From positions 23,552 through 87,551 of the forward strand of contig VEPM01000017.1 of NCBI GenBank assembly GCA_012026795.1: a stretch of 64,000 bases of DNA. Direction: 5' to 3'. A model generated the notes under the pieces. The model saw only the letters and a list, made by a program, of their open reading frames with translations, searched no databases and was not told where the DNA came from. The DNA is from Candidatus Methanoperedens sp. (lineage in GTDB: Archaea; Halobacteriota; Methanosarcinia; Methanosarcinales; Methanoperedenaceae). Both the position numbers and the translations under genes were made by a program. Each line of letters opens with the position of its first letter. The stretch's first letter is position 1. This document shows, piece after piece, positions 16,910 through 26,023 of the stretch.

Positions 16910-18004
16910 CTATTTTGCCATTTTGGCAGCTTTTCCTGTGGCATGGCAATCCGAACAGAATTTTGGTTGGTGGCAATCACTGCAAACTTTACCTATTAAT
17001 ACCTGTGACTTATGAGTACTCAACCAATTGGCTGGATGTTCGCTCTTATGACAGTTGGCACATAGATTTTCCTTTATCTTGGGTGCATGCTGCACATCCG
17101 AATGACAGTTATAACAGGCGATCTTATTATTTGTTACATGATTCTTATGTACAAAATTAAAATCATCATATTTTTCTATCCTTTCTGAACTATAATGGCA
17201 CGAATTGCATTTATCCTTGGAAACAATGTCATTTGCGCTCTTTGATATATCAGTATGGCATGTCAGGCAATCAGCTCCACGACTCAAATGGCTTGTATGA
17301 TCAAAGTTTGTGTAATTCCTGGGAGTACCTTTTGGAGGGCCGTGGCATGATGGACAGCCGGATACCGAAGTATTGCCTGGAACATCTCTGAAGTGGCAGG
17401 TAAAACATGTAGATGTTGTTACCACTATGTGCCCTTTATCTTTCTGTTCCATGTTTGGATGACATTGGGCACATGATGGATCTGATACCGACTGATGTTC
17501 TTTCATTCCGATAACGAGCATGGAATGGCAACTTGTGCAGGTTAATTGTATACCTCTATTTGGTTTTAGCAAATGGTTCTTATGACTGAAATTAACTCCT
17601 GTGAATGGAACTTCGGTTGAAAAAATACGATCTTCATGACATATGAGGCAGTTTTTATCCATGACTTTAGCGTATAAATTATCTTTGTATTCTTCCACCG
17701 TGGTCTCATAGCTGTAGAATTGCATCAGCCCGTTTATTTTACCTTTTACATGGCCTATTATACCCGGTTCATAATGACATTCCACACATTTTACTGTAGT
17801 GTGGGATGAGGTTCTCCATGAATCGTAATATGGTCTCATTATATGGCAATTCTTACCGCAAAATGCGGGATTTTCAGTGATCTCCAGCATCTTTACTGAA
17901 ATTACCAATGTAACTGAAAGAAAAACGATCAATACAATAATAATAGGAATTTTATATTTTGAAATCCTGTGCTTAATAACATCTGTAAGTGATATTTTAT
18001 CCAT
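16910..18004 (-). CDS. Membrane-anchored multiheme c-type cytochrome (NapC/NirT-like N terminus, 13 heme motifs)
   Basis: A 364-residue cytochrome. One transmembrane helix (about residues 20-40) anchors it, and the bulk is extracytoplasmic. I count 12 CxxCH motifs plus one CxxxCH (CGKNCH, followed by IM as in the NapC/NrfH first heme site). An ATG at 18070 adds 22 residues, but 18004 is preferred: AAGGGAG lies upstream and the gene then begins 13 nt after the 6-heme cytochrome gene. NapC/NirT proteins take electrons from membrane quinols; here, joined to many extra hemes, it is likely to pass electrons outward to an external acceptor or partner, as proposed for ANME extracellular electron transfer. 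The partner is unknown. Confidence 0.92.
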   Translation of the reverse strand: MDKISLTDVIKHRISKYKIPIIIVLIVFLSVTLVISVKMLEITENPAFCGKNCHIMRPYYDSWRTSSHTTVKCVECHYEPGIIGHVKGKINGLMQFYSYETTVEEYKDNLYAKVMDKNCLICHEDRIFSTEVPFTGVNFSHKNHLLKPNRGIQLTCTSCHSMLVIGMKEHQSVSDPSCAQCHPNMEQKDKGHIVVTTSTCFTCHFRDVPGNTSVSGCPSCHGPPKGTPRNYTNFDHTSHLSRGADCLTCHTDISKSANDIVSKDKCNSCHYSSERIEKYDDFNFVHKNHVTNNKIACYNCHSDVQHAPKIKENLCANCHKSEHPANWLSTHKSQVLIGKVCSDCHQPKFCSDCHATGKAAKMAK

Positions 18005-18017
18005 TTTAGGTCTCCCT

Positions 18018-18998
18018 TTACCGTTTCCACTTTCTAATAAGATACAATATTGTGAATATTCCCATAACAAGTACTATTCCTATTCCAGGAACAGAAGGTA
18101 CTGTTTGTTCAGCTTCACTTATTTTACCTTGCGCTCTGTTGGCCGAATCGATCCCGATTTGGATTTGGTTGTCGAAATCTTTAAGATCAAAACTATGCCA
18201 TAATGATGGAACCTCATTTAACACAGACTTTGCTTTATCAAGATCATTTCGAGCAGATGTTATATCTTTTCCTTTTGCCTTTGCTTCGGATATGGAATTT
18301 TCTGCCAGACGAATATCTTCTTTTAATTCATCTGCTTTTTCAAGCGCAGATTTTGCATCCCTGGGAACATCCGCTGATGCAATCTGGTCTTTTTGATTAT
18401 GGCAAACACTGCAAAGAGAAGTGATTTCAGATGCCTTTAATACTTTAAAGCTATGAGGCTGATGGCAATTAACACAAGATGGAGCACGTTTTTCCGCGCT
18501 TAATCTTTGATAGTGCATTGTATTTTTAAAATGCTCTAATTCTGTTGAATGGCATTTTCCACATGTTTCAGGAATATTTTTATAATAAATCGGACTTTCC
18601 GGATTAGTAATGTTCCTCATGGAGGAATGAGCTCCTGCTTCAGTATTTACATCAGGATTGCCTCCATGGCACGCATCACAGGTCACAAAATAACTTGAAT
18701 GACCCGAATCAGACCACTGCTGGAAATTATCTGAAGCTTTTTTCCTTATTATATCTTCATGGCATTCAAGCGAGCAGGATATATTTCTGTCAGTATGATT
18801 AGATCTGATATCATTGAACCTTATTTGCTCATCTGTAAAAGGTGATAAACTCTTATGACAATTTACACACGAATTATTAAAGGCCTCTAAATTTGCTGCT
18901 CCGGCAGGAGCAATCAAGAAAATAAAGACAATTATTATTAAACAAGCAAATCTAAAACTATACACGTAAGAATTTGGGTTTTTATCTTTTGAAGACAT
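18018..18998 (-). CDS. Exported multiheme c-type cytochrome (6 heme motifs) with C-terminal membrane anchor
   Basis: A 326-residue protein with an N-terminal signal/anchor (about residues 14-35, ending APAGAA) and a C-terminal hydrophobic helix followed by RKWKR, a stop-transfer layout. Heme motifs: CVNCH, CSLECH (a CxxxCH), CDACH, CGKCH, CVNCH and CSVCH. Residues of about 215-290 form a helical, probably coiled-coil stalk before the C-terminal helix. GGTGAAAAGGA precedes the ATG. It is the first gene of a two-gene operon with the 13-heme cytochrome, so the two probably form one electron-transfer complex on the outer face of the cytoplasmic membrane. Confidence 0.92.
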   Translation of the reverse strand: MSSKDKNPNSYVYSFRFACLIIIVFIFLIAPAGAANLEAFNNSCVNCHKSLSPFTDEQIRFNDIRSNHTDRNISCSLECHEDIIRKKASDNFQQWSDSGHSSYFVTCDACHGGNPDVNTEAGAHSSMRNITNPESPIYYKNIPETCGKCHSTELEHFKNTMHYQRLSAEKRAPSCVNCHQPHSFKVLKASEITSLCSVCHNQKDQIASADVPRDAKSALEKADELKEDIRLAENSISEAKAKGKDITSARNDLDKAKSVLNEVPSLWHSFDLKDFDNQIQIGIDSANRAQGKISEAEQTVPSVPGIGIVLVMGIFTILYLIRKWKR

Positions 18999-19170
18999 TT
19001 TTCCTTTTCACCGTTATTTATGATTCAATATCCTATCTCTTAATGCCAGAACTATGTACCCGTTTTTTATTCTGTATCTTGTGATGATGTGATGATTCCC
19101 TACAATAAAAAGTTTGCGATAATATTACGTCAATGATTTGGAGAATTTCTTTTGCCAGGTTCTTCCATCA

Positions 19171-20310
19171 TCATCCCAGCCCATACATATCCTTTAATCC
19201 ATGTCCCGTAGCAATACAAACAACTGTGCCTTCCAGCTTATTCTTTATATATCCGGCATATGCAACAGCGCCGCTGGGTTCAACAAAAATCCCGTTACAG
19301 GAAAGCAAATTACGTGCAGATAGCGCCTCATCGTCCGTAATTTTTATGGCAAAGCCTCCTGAATCCCTTATCGCCCGAAGGGCTGCCAGGCCATCTATCG
19401 GATCCCCGCATGCAATGGCTGTTGCTATTGTTTTGGGATTTTTTACAGGGATTATTTCTTTTAAGTTCTTTTCCCAGGCATCGGCCACTGGCGCACAATT
19501 TTCAACCTGTACGCCTATTATCCCCGGTATTTTATCGGTTATTCCAACAAGAGCAAGCTCGCGGAAGGCTTCATAAATGCTCCATATCAGTGTTCCGTTA
19601 CCAACCGGCACTACAATATAATCGGGAACATGCCAGTACAACTGATCTGCTATTTCAAACCCTACTGTCTTTGTGCCTTCGCTGCGCCATGGATAATCTC
19701 CTGTCAGGAATGAATCGCTGTTTGACATCACAAATTCTTCGGCACGCCTCATGGCCACAGAATAATCCCCGGCAACAGGTATCGTTTCTGCACCATATGC
19801 TTTTATCTGCATGATCTTTTCTTTTCCCACGATATCGGGAATGAACACTTTGCATTCGAGGCCAGCAAAAGCCGCATACGCAGCCATGGAAGCACCCATG
19901 TTGCCAGTGGATGCAAGCGCTACTTTTTTCTTCTTGAACTCAAGTGTTTTTGTTATTTCAAGAGAGGAACCCCGATCTTTAAAAGAGCCTGTGGGGTTTG
20001 CAGCTTCGTATTTTATGAGCAAGCGTCCTTTTTTTGAGAGTCTCTTATTTTCAAGAAGAGGTGTTCCTCCTTCACCCATTGAAATGCACTTTGAAAGGTC
20101 TTTTACAGGCATGAAAGCCCAGTATTTCCAGTGGTTCGGGGGAGTACGCATGAATTCATCACGAAGAATTACTTTTTTTATGGATTTGTAATCATATTCA
20201 GCATCCACAGCCGAGCCGCACTCACACCGCGGAATTGGCAACCGCTCTATTTCATAGGGTTTATGCAGCCTTCCACACCTGAAACATCTAAAACCTGTAA
20301 CGTAAACCAT
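19171..20310 (-). CDS. thrC: Threonine synthase
   Basis: A PLP enzyme converting O-phosphohomoserine to threonine. The archaeal form starts with a zinc-ribbon-like segment (CFRCG, then CECG; refined residues 9-12 and 29-31) and has the PLP lysine in NPTGSFKDRG (Lys111), the phosphate-binding STGNMGASMAAYAA, and VPVGNGTLIW. About 379 residues from the ATG at 20310, near the family norm. The open frame extends to a TTG at 20388, but that extension (QESFLSMPLPEF...) has no RBS and is not family-like. The gene stands alone on the minus strand. Confidence 0.93.
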   Translation of the reverse strand: MVYVTGFRCFRCGRLHKPYEIERLPIPRCECGSAVDAEYDYKSIKKVILRDEFMRTPPNHWKYWAFMPVKDLSKCISMGEGGTPLLENKRLSKKGRLLIKYEAANPTGSFKDRGSSLEITKTLEFKKKKVALASTGNMGASMAAYAAFAGLECKVFIPDIVGKEKIMQIKAYGAETIPVAGDYSVAMRRAEEFVMSNSDSFLTGDYPWRSEGTKTVGFEIADQLYWHVPDYIVVPVGNGTLIWSIYEAFRELALVGITDKIPGIIGVQVENCAPVADAWEKNLKEIIPVKNPKTIATAIACGDPIDGLAALRAIRDSGGFAIKITDDEALSARNLLSCNGIFVEPSGAVAYAGYIKNKLEGTVVCIATGHGLKDMYGLG

Positions 20311-20463
20311 TAATATTAATTTATGCTCTTCTGAAATATTATCGTTTTGGAACTCTGGAAGCGGCATTGAAAGAAAAGATTCCTGCAATTAAGAAAGTAG
20401 AGGCGATTCCGGATAAGGATATGACAGATAAGTTCTGTTCGCATCCATAATAAGGCATGGATT

Positions 20464-20955
20464 TTACTTCTGGATCAAAGCCGCCAGAAAAGCATTAAAG
20501 GATTTGCAGTTATTTGTAAGTACCTTAAAATCCAATTCAGTGGCATACTTTGGAAGATTCCATTTTTCATAACCAGAATTATTTTTCAGCACTTCAGAAG
20601 GCTTTGAATGCGGCCATTTCAAATTTTTGCTGATGCATATCCATTCTTCAATTTCATACTCTGCAAGAATGATTTTGACTGGAGTTTTCAAGCTATGAGG
20701 CACATGGCGTTCTACATTTGCATATCTGTAGTCATAATTTTTTGGTTCATCAGAATCCAGTATGATGATTATCTTGTCACAGGAATTATCGAATGCCTTC
20801 AAAATCCTGTCAAGCTTTAAATTACATAAGGGACGCATGGGTTTTGTGGTTTTTACGGTTACATTTCCTACCAGATTCTTATTTTTAAGCAGAACAATTA
20901 CGTTCTTTAAAAATGCCCCGCCATAATCGTCTTCGGAGATTATTTTAATGTTCAT
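20464..20955 (-). CDS. TOPRIM-like nuclease subunit, partner of the adjacent AAA ATPase (DUF4276/RloB-like)
   Basis: A 163-residue protein with the TOPRIM acidic layout: strand one ends in SEDD (Glu8, Asp9, Asp10) and a second strand carries LDSD (Asp67, Asp69). This fits the short TOPRIM proteins encoded beside AAA_15/AAA_21 ATPases in defence loci (RloB, DUF4276, DUF4435). Its start lies 1 nt after the stop of the ATPase gene, so the two are translationally coupled. By analogy the ATPase senses an invader and licenses nucleic-acid cleavage by the TOPRIM subunit. I cannot decide which named system, if any, it belongs to; it is shorter than typical RloB or AriB. No membrane segment is seen. 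Confidence 0.7.
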   Translation of the reverse strand: MNIKIISEDDYGGAFLKNVIVLLKNKNLVGNVTVKTTKPMRPLCNLKLDRILKAFDNSCDKIIIILDSDEPKNYDYRYANVERHVPHSLKTPVKIILAEYEIEEWICISKNLKWPHSKPSEVLKNNSGYEKWNLPKYATELDFKVLTNNCKSFNAFLAALIQK

Positions 20956-20956
20956 G

Positions 20957-22336
20957 CTACTGTTCGGTCTTTAATAGATCTCCGTAAATCCAGCCCTCGC
21001 TGAACGTTATACCCTTTTCTATTAAGAACTCCCTTATTTTATCAGGGTCTTTTATACGTTTAAATTTTGATTCTCCTTGTTCTATTTCGACAAGAATAAT
21101 ATTATTTAGCTCTGTCATATCAACTACAACAGGCGAATGGGTGGTTATTATTGCCTGTGTATCGCCTATTTTTATTGTATCCAAAATGAGTTCTAATGTT
21201 GAAGGATGCAGGGAATTCTCAATTTCATCGACTATAAGCAAAGGTGGTTTTAAGTAAATAGCTATCAGCAGCGCTAATAGCTTATAAAATCCATCGGAGG
21301 TGTTGGGTGGTAAAAGTTCAAAACCATCTTCAAAGAATTTTATCATGACCCTACCGTCATCAGTAATATGTGGACGCACATCTATTTTTGGAAAAATCAT
21401 TGAAAAAGGATTGTATATCTCTTCAGGAATTTTTCCTTCTTTGAGATAAATGGTGTGATATACACTTGCAATATTGCTTCCATCTTCTTTGGGAATTTCT
21501 TCTCTTCTAAAAGGTTGAGGAACTTTCATTAGCCGAATATTGAGCGGATATAAAATCAATTGTTTGCTTAAAGTTGAAAGTATTGTTGTTGATGCATACG
21601 AAAAAAGTGGACCTTCTAAATGATAACCATCTTCTTTGTCATAGATAACCGGACATAATGTTGTAATTGACTCAGATTTTTCATCTTTTCCGAAACGTCT
21701 CGGAGCAACAATGTGGGATATCATATACAGGTTCAATGTTTTTTTTTCGGTAAGCCTACGCCCCTCCCATGACATATTTCTGATTGAATCGAAAAGCCTC
21801 TGTTCTATATCAACCCGAATTTTTTTCTCTTTTATTAATTGATTCTTCTCCTTTTTTAGTGTCTTTTTAGCTCCGTAGAATCCTCCATGCATTGATTTAT
21901 ATCCATTTAAGTTTCTAATAATAGTTTCTATAAAATCAGTATCATGAATGATCAATAGCCATTCGCCTTCTTTTTCAAACTTCACATATCCTTTAATATC
22001 TAAAACTTCTCGCAAAATCTGGAATTTCTGCCCAACTCCAGTAAAACTTGTCTCAAAATAGACATCATAACCTTCAATATCAAAAAGCAGCCCAATAATT
22101 ATGGGCAATTCTTCCTTTCTCTGCCATACGACATTGTCATAACCCCACCATTCTAAAAATGGGAAACTCTCTTTATCTGCATAAATCTTTTTCAATAACC
22201 TGAATGCTTCAATTAAATTTGATTTCCCCGAAGCATTAGCCCCCACAACTACATTCATCTTTCCAATATCGATTTCACAATCATGAAGACTTTTGAAATT
22301 CTTAATAAAAACCTTCTTTAGAGACGATTTTACCAT
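20957..22336 (-). CDS. AAA_21/SMC-like ATPase of a two-gene TOPRIM defence-type locus
   Basis: A 459-residue P-loop ATPase of the AAA_15/AAA_21 (Old/RecF-like ABC) group. Walker A is GANASGKSN (32-40), the signature-like NTSDGFYKLLALL lies near 345, Walker B is LLIVDEIENSLHP near 370, and an ITTHSP switch motif is near 400. A charged helical segment (about 175-215, KKTLKKEKNQLIKEKK) is inserted between the halves. The frame opens with a TTG at 22339, but the ATG at 22336 is preferred. No RBS is visible, while TTTAAATA (about 22366-22373) sits the right distance upstream for a leaderless or near-leaderless transcript. The ATPase-TOPRIM pairing resembles OLD/Gabija, PARIS and RloAB logic with the two functions on separate polypeptides. 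Confidence 0.8.
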   Translation of the reverse strand: MVKSSLKKVFIKNFKSLHDCEIDIGKMNVVVGANASGKSNLIEAFRLLKKIYADKESFPFLEWWGYDNVVWQRKEELPIIIGLLFDIEGYDVYFETSFTGVGQKFQILREVLDIKGYVKFEKEGEWLLIIHDTDFIETIIRNLNGYKSMHGGFYGAKKTLKKEKNQLIKEKKIRVDIEQRLFDSIRNMSWEGRRLTEKKTLNLYMISHIVAPRRFGKDEKSESITTLCPVIYDKEDGYHLEGPLFSYASTTILSTLSKQLILYPLNIRLMKVPQPFRREEIPKEDGSNIASVYHTIYLKEGKIPEEIYNPFSMIFPKIDVRPHITDDGRVMIKFFEDGFELLPPNTSDGFYKLLALLIAIYLKPPLLIVDEIENSLHPSTLELILDTIKIGDTQAIITTHSPVVVDMTELNNIILVEIEQGESKFKRIKDPDKIREFLIEKGITFSEGWIYGDLLKTEQ

Positions 22337-22418
22337 CAAAGCATAATTTAAAGAGCATACTATTTAAATTTTTGTAATAAAAAATAACAAAAACTATACT
22401 AAGAGAACCGATACAAAC

Positions 22419-24344
22419 TCACATTTCCTTCCTCAGCTTCGCTATCCTGTCCCTTATCTTAGCTGCCTTCTCAAACTCCTGGCTCTTGGCAGCCCGATGC
22501 ATCTCAGCTTCAAGCTCCACAATATAATTGAAAATCTCCTCTCTGGGCGGCGCCTCTTCGGTTACCGCGCGCGGCTCAACAGACTTCTGTATGGTCTGCG
22601 GCGTAATGTTATGCTCCTTATTATATTCAATCTGCATCGTCCGCCTTCTGTTTGTCTCATCTATCGCTCTTTGCATCGAACCAGTCATTGTGTCTGCATA
22701 CATCACCACTTTCCCCTCAACATTTCTTGAAGTCCTGCCTATTGTCTGCAAAAGTGATCGGCCAGAACGCAAAAAACCTTCCTTGTCAGCATCAAGGACA
22801 GCAACAAGCGCGACTTCAGGCAGGTCAAGCCCTTCACGAAGCAGGTTGATCCCCACAAGCACATCGAACTCACCAAGGCGCAGCCCTCTGATTATCTCGA
22901 TTCTCTCAAGCGTCTCTATCTCAGAATGCATGTATCGTGCTTTTATCCCGACTCCGAGAAGATATTCTGTAAGGTCTTCTGCCATTCTTTTTGTAAGAGT
23001 TGTAACAAGAATCCTGAATTTTTTTGCAGTCTTTGCGCGGATCTCCCCGATCAGGTCATCGATCTGTCCTGTTATGGGTTTAACAATGATCTCAGGATCA
23101 ACAAGCCCCGTGGGGCGGATGATCTGCTCCACGACCTGTGCGCTCATTGCAATCTCATAATCAGCAGGCGTTGCCGAAACATACAGCGCCTGGTTCACCC
23201 TTTCACTGAATTCATCGAATGTGAGCGGGCGGTTATCGTATGCTGACGGCAGCCTGAAACCGTAATTCACCAGAGATTCTTTTCGCGCATGATCCCCCGC
23301 CTGCATACCGCGTATTTGCGGGATGGTAACATGCGATTCATCGATCACTATCAAAAAATCTTTCGGGAAATAATCCATAAGCGTGTACGCAGGCTCACCC
23401 TCTCTTCGGCCATCCATGTGGCGGCTGTAATTTTCTATTCCCTGGCAGTACCCGATCTCATGCATCATCTCGATATCGAATTTCGTTCTCTGCTCAAGAC
23501 GCGCTGCTTCCAGTATTTTTCCAGTTCGCTTTAGTTCCTGTAATCTTCCTTTAAGTTCTTCCTCTATTGATTCGATAGCAACGTCGATCTTTTCCTGAGG
23601 CATAACGAAATGCTTGGCAGGATAGATGACAAGGGCGTCTTTTTCCATGATAATTTTTCCTGTCAGCGGGTCAAATTCCGAGATGCGTTCTATCTCATCA
23701 CCGAACAATTCGATCCTGACACCGGTTGATGCATAAGACGGAAATACTTCGATCGTATCACCGCGCGCCCGGAATTTTCCAGTGCTGAAATCAAGGTCAT
23801 TTCGTTCATATTGCATGTCCACAAGCCTTGAAAGTATTACCTTTCGCGGCGCTTCATCTCCTTTTTTAAGGAGAATGGACATATCACGCCATTCCTGCGG
23901 CGACCCGATGCCATAAATGCAGGAAACGCTTGCTACAACAATAACATCCTTCCGCTCGAACAGCGACCGGGTTGCTGAAAGGCGCATCCTGTTGATCTCC
24001 TCGTTTATGGAAGCGTCTTTTTCAATATAGGTATCAGTCTGGGGGATATAGGCTTCAGGCTGGTAGTAATCATAATAGCTTACAAAGTACTCAACTGCAT
24101 TTTCGGGAAAAAAGGCTTTGAATTCGGAATAAAGCTGTGCTGCAAGGGTCTTGTTATGTGAAATGACAAGAGTCGGACGCTGGATATTCCGGATAACGTT
24201 GGCGACAGTGAAGGTTTTCCCCGAACCTGTCACACCAAGAAGTGTCTGGTGCTTCATACCCTGATTAAGACCCAGGATCAGTTTCTCTATGGCTTTTACC
24301 TGGTCGCCTTTTGGTTCAAATACTGATGTGAGTTTAAATGACAA
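22419..24344 (-). CDS. uvrB: Excinuclease ABC subunit B
   Basis: Damage-verifying helicase-like subunit of nucleotide excision repair. 641 residues, close to the family norm. Walker A is GVTGSGKT (37-44), the beta-hairpin region carries [15 protein letters not shown] (about 90-105), the Walker B-type [10 protein letters not shown] lies near 340, and a C-terminal UVR helix pair ([19 protein letters not shown]) contacts UvrC. Methanogenic archaea acquired bacterial uvrABC by transfer. uvrA and uvrC are not next to it here, so it stands as a separate gene. The start at 24344 gives the canonical N terminus (FEPKGDQ). Confidence 0.97.
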   Translation of the reverse strand: MSFKLTSVFEPKGDQVKAIEKLILGLNQGMKHQTLLGVTGSGKTFTVANVIRNIQRPTLVISHNKTLAAQLYSEFKAFFPENAVEYFVSYYDYYQPEAYIPQTDTYIEKDASINEEINRMRLSATRSLFERKDVIVVASVSCIYGIGSPQEWRDMSILLKKGDEAPRKVILSRLVDMQYERNDLDFSTGKFRARGDTIEVFPSYASTGVRIELFGDEIERISEFDPLTGKIIMEKDALVIYPAKHFVMPQEKIDVAIESIEEELKGRLQELKRTGKILEAARLEQRTKFDIEMMHEIGYCQGIENYSRHMDGRREGEPAYTLMDYFPKDFLIVIDESHVTIPQIRGMQAGDHARKESLVNYGFRLPSAYDNRPLTFDEFSERVNQALYVSATPADYEIAMSAQVVEQIIRPTGLVDPEIIVKPITGQIDDLIGEIRAKTAKKFRILVTTLTKRMAEDLTEYLLGVGIKARYMHSEIETLERIEIIRGLRLGEFDVLVGINLLREGLDLPEVALVAVLDADKEGFLRSGRSLLQTIGRTSRNVEGKVVMYADTMTGSMQRAIDETNRRRTMQIEYNKEHNITPQTIQKSVEPRAVTEEAPPREEIFNYIVELEAEMHRAAKSQEFEKAAKIRDRIAKLRKEM

Positions 24345-24433
24345 TGTTATCCCTTCAGCTTAGGTTTATTCAATTGTGATATAATTAATACTTCTTATTA
24401 CATAGTATTCATCATAAAACAGGTGGCAAGGTC

Positions 24434-25873
24434 ATGGGCTCGAATAAGAATACTGGTCATGCTAAAGACAGGTTCAGGGAAGATTTGACTTTCTTCGATT
24501 TAACTAATATTATTATCGGTTCGATTGTTGGGGCTGATATTTATATAGCATCTGCATTGACGGCCGGGATGATCGGGCCTTTTTCAATAATCGTCTGGAT
24601 TATCGCAGGTATAATGGCCACAATAATAGCACTGGTTTTTGCTTACTGTAGTTATTATGTTCCGAAGGTGGGAGGACCTTTTGCTTTTGTTTCTTATGCT
24701 TTTGATGATTTTTTTGGTTTCCTTACAGGCTGGAGCATGTGGATTGCAGAAATCCTTGCATTACCGGTTTTTGCCATAGCGTTTGTACAATACCTGCAAT
24801 ATTTTCTTCCCCTGGATCCTGTCCAGCAAATTCTCGTAAAAGGACTGTTCGTGTTTGTTTTAACTTTTATAAATATAATTGGAGTTAAAGCTGCAGGAAA
24901 AGTCAATGACGTTTTGACAGTTGTTAAGCTAATCCCGCTAATTTTATTGGTCTTCGGGGGGATTTTCTTTTTCATATTTAACCCAAAAATCCTTGTTACA
25001 AATTATACACCGTTAGCCCCGCTTGGTTTGGATAATTTCGGGGCTGCCCTGGTGCTGGTATTCTGGGCATACGCCGGATTTGAACTGGGTACGCTGCCTG
25101 CAAGTGAAGTTAAGGACCCAAAAAGGACGATACCAAAAGCGATAGCAACCGGAATGATGATTGTCACGGCATTTTACCTATTTACTAATTTTGTCATTTA
25201 TGGGGCAATCAAATGGTCTGCTTTAGCAGCGACTTCAACTCCCCTGGTTGATGTCGCATCAGTAATTTTTGGCGCGGTTGGAGCTTTAATTATGGCTACA
25301 GGGGCTTTATTATCAGTATCTGGGTCTGATGAAGCAAATATCCTCACCACCGCACGATTATCATATGCAATGTCTATTGATGGCTTATTTCCCGGGATAT
25401 TTTCTAAAATCCACACAAGCTTCGGCACACCATATATGGCATTATTGATCCATGGGATTATTGCATTTACATTGTCCATTTTTTCCGGATTACACGGATT
25501 GATCTCGTTTTCTGTTTTTAATCTTGCATTCTCGTACCTGCTAACCTGTCTTGCCCTGATCATACTAAAAAAACGTACAGAAAAAGGTTTATATGGGCAA
25601 AATATTTTACCCTGGATCGGTATCGGGGTATGTCTATATCTTCTTTATTCCACATCCATATTCGATAAGGTTGTTGGTTCGGCGTTAATATTCTTCGGTA
25701 TCTTCCTGTATGTGTTTTTTTCACCAAAAACGGATATACGCCATCTGAAAGAGTTATTTATTTCCGAAGAAAATATTTTTATACGGAGAATGGAAAGGAA
25801 AGAGCGGTTCTTGGCAAATTTTATAAGATTGCTGCGTAAAGCTTATAGAAAGTTTAGGCAATTTAGTGTTTGA
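24434..25873 (+). CDS. APC superfamily amino acid permease
   Basis: A 479-residue integral membrane protein with about 12 transmembrane helices. Helix 1 carries the APC motif IIGSIVGADIY, which corresponds to the substrate-binding GSGIF-type segment, and a WAYAGFELG block lies in the middle. AGGTGG stands upstream of the ATG (24421-24426). The C terminus is a basic cytoplasmic tail (RRMERKERF...RKAYRKFRQF). Substrates of this branch are amino acids, polyamines or related amines; nothing in the sequence or context tells which. It is transcribed divergently from uvrB. Confidence 0.88.
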   Translation: MGSNKNTGHAKDRFREDLTFFDLTNIIIGSIVGADIYIASALTAGMIGPFSIIVWIIAGIMATIIALVFAYCSYYVPKVGGPFAFVSYAFDDFFGFLTGWSMWIAEILALPVFAIAFVQYLQYFLPLDPVQQILVKGLFVFVLTFINIIGVKAAGKVNDVLTVVKLIPLILLVFGGIFFFIFNPKILVTNYTPLAPLGLDNFGAALVLVFWAYAGFELGTLPASEVKDPKRTIPKAIATGMMIVTAFYLFTNFVIYGAIKWSALAATSTPLVDVASVIFGAVGALIMATGALLSVSGSDEANILTTARLSYAMSIDGLFPGIFSKIHTSFGTPYMALLIHGIIAFTLSIFSGLHGLISFSVFNLAFSYLLTCLALIILKKRTEKGLYGQNILPWIGIGVCLYLLYSTSIFDKVVGSALIFFGIFLYVFFSPKTDIRHLKELFISEENIFIRRMERKERFLANFIRLLRKAYRKFRQFSV

Positions 25874-26023
25874 TGGTATCTAACAGGCGGCTGTCACAAA
25901 TTCAGGTTTCCAAGCAATGATCAAATATTCAGACAAGCTCTAAGAAATATGTACCCTCTTCATGTTTCTTTTTCTTAATCTTGTCCTCTTTTCGCCGGAC
26001 CACAGGATTTACGGATGCGGCTT

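Noticed and set aside
20311..20388. N-terminal extension of threonine synthase from a TTG
   Set aside because: No RBS and no family-like sequence before the zinc-ribbon segment; the ATG at 20310 gives the normal start.
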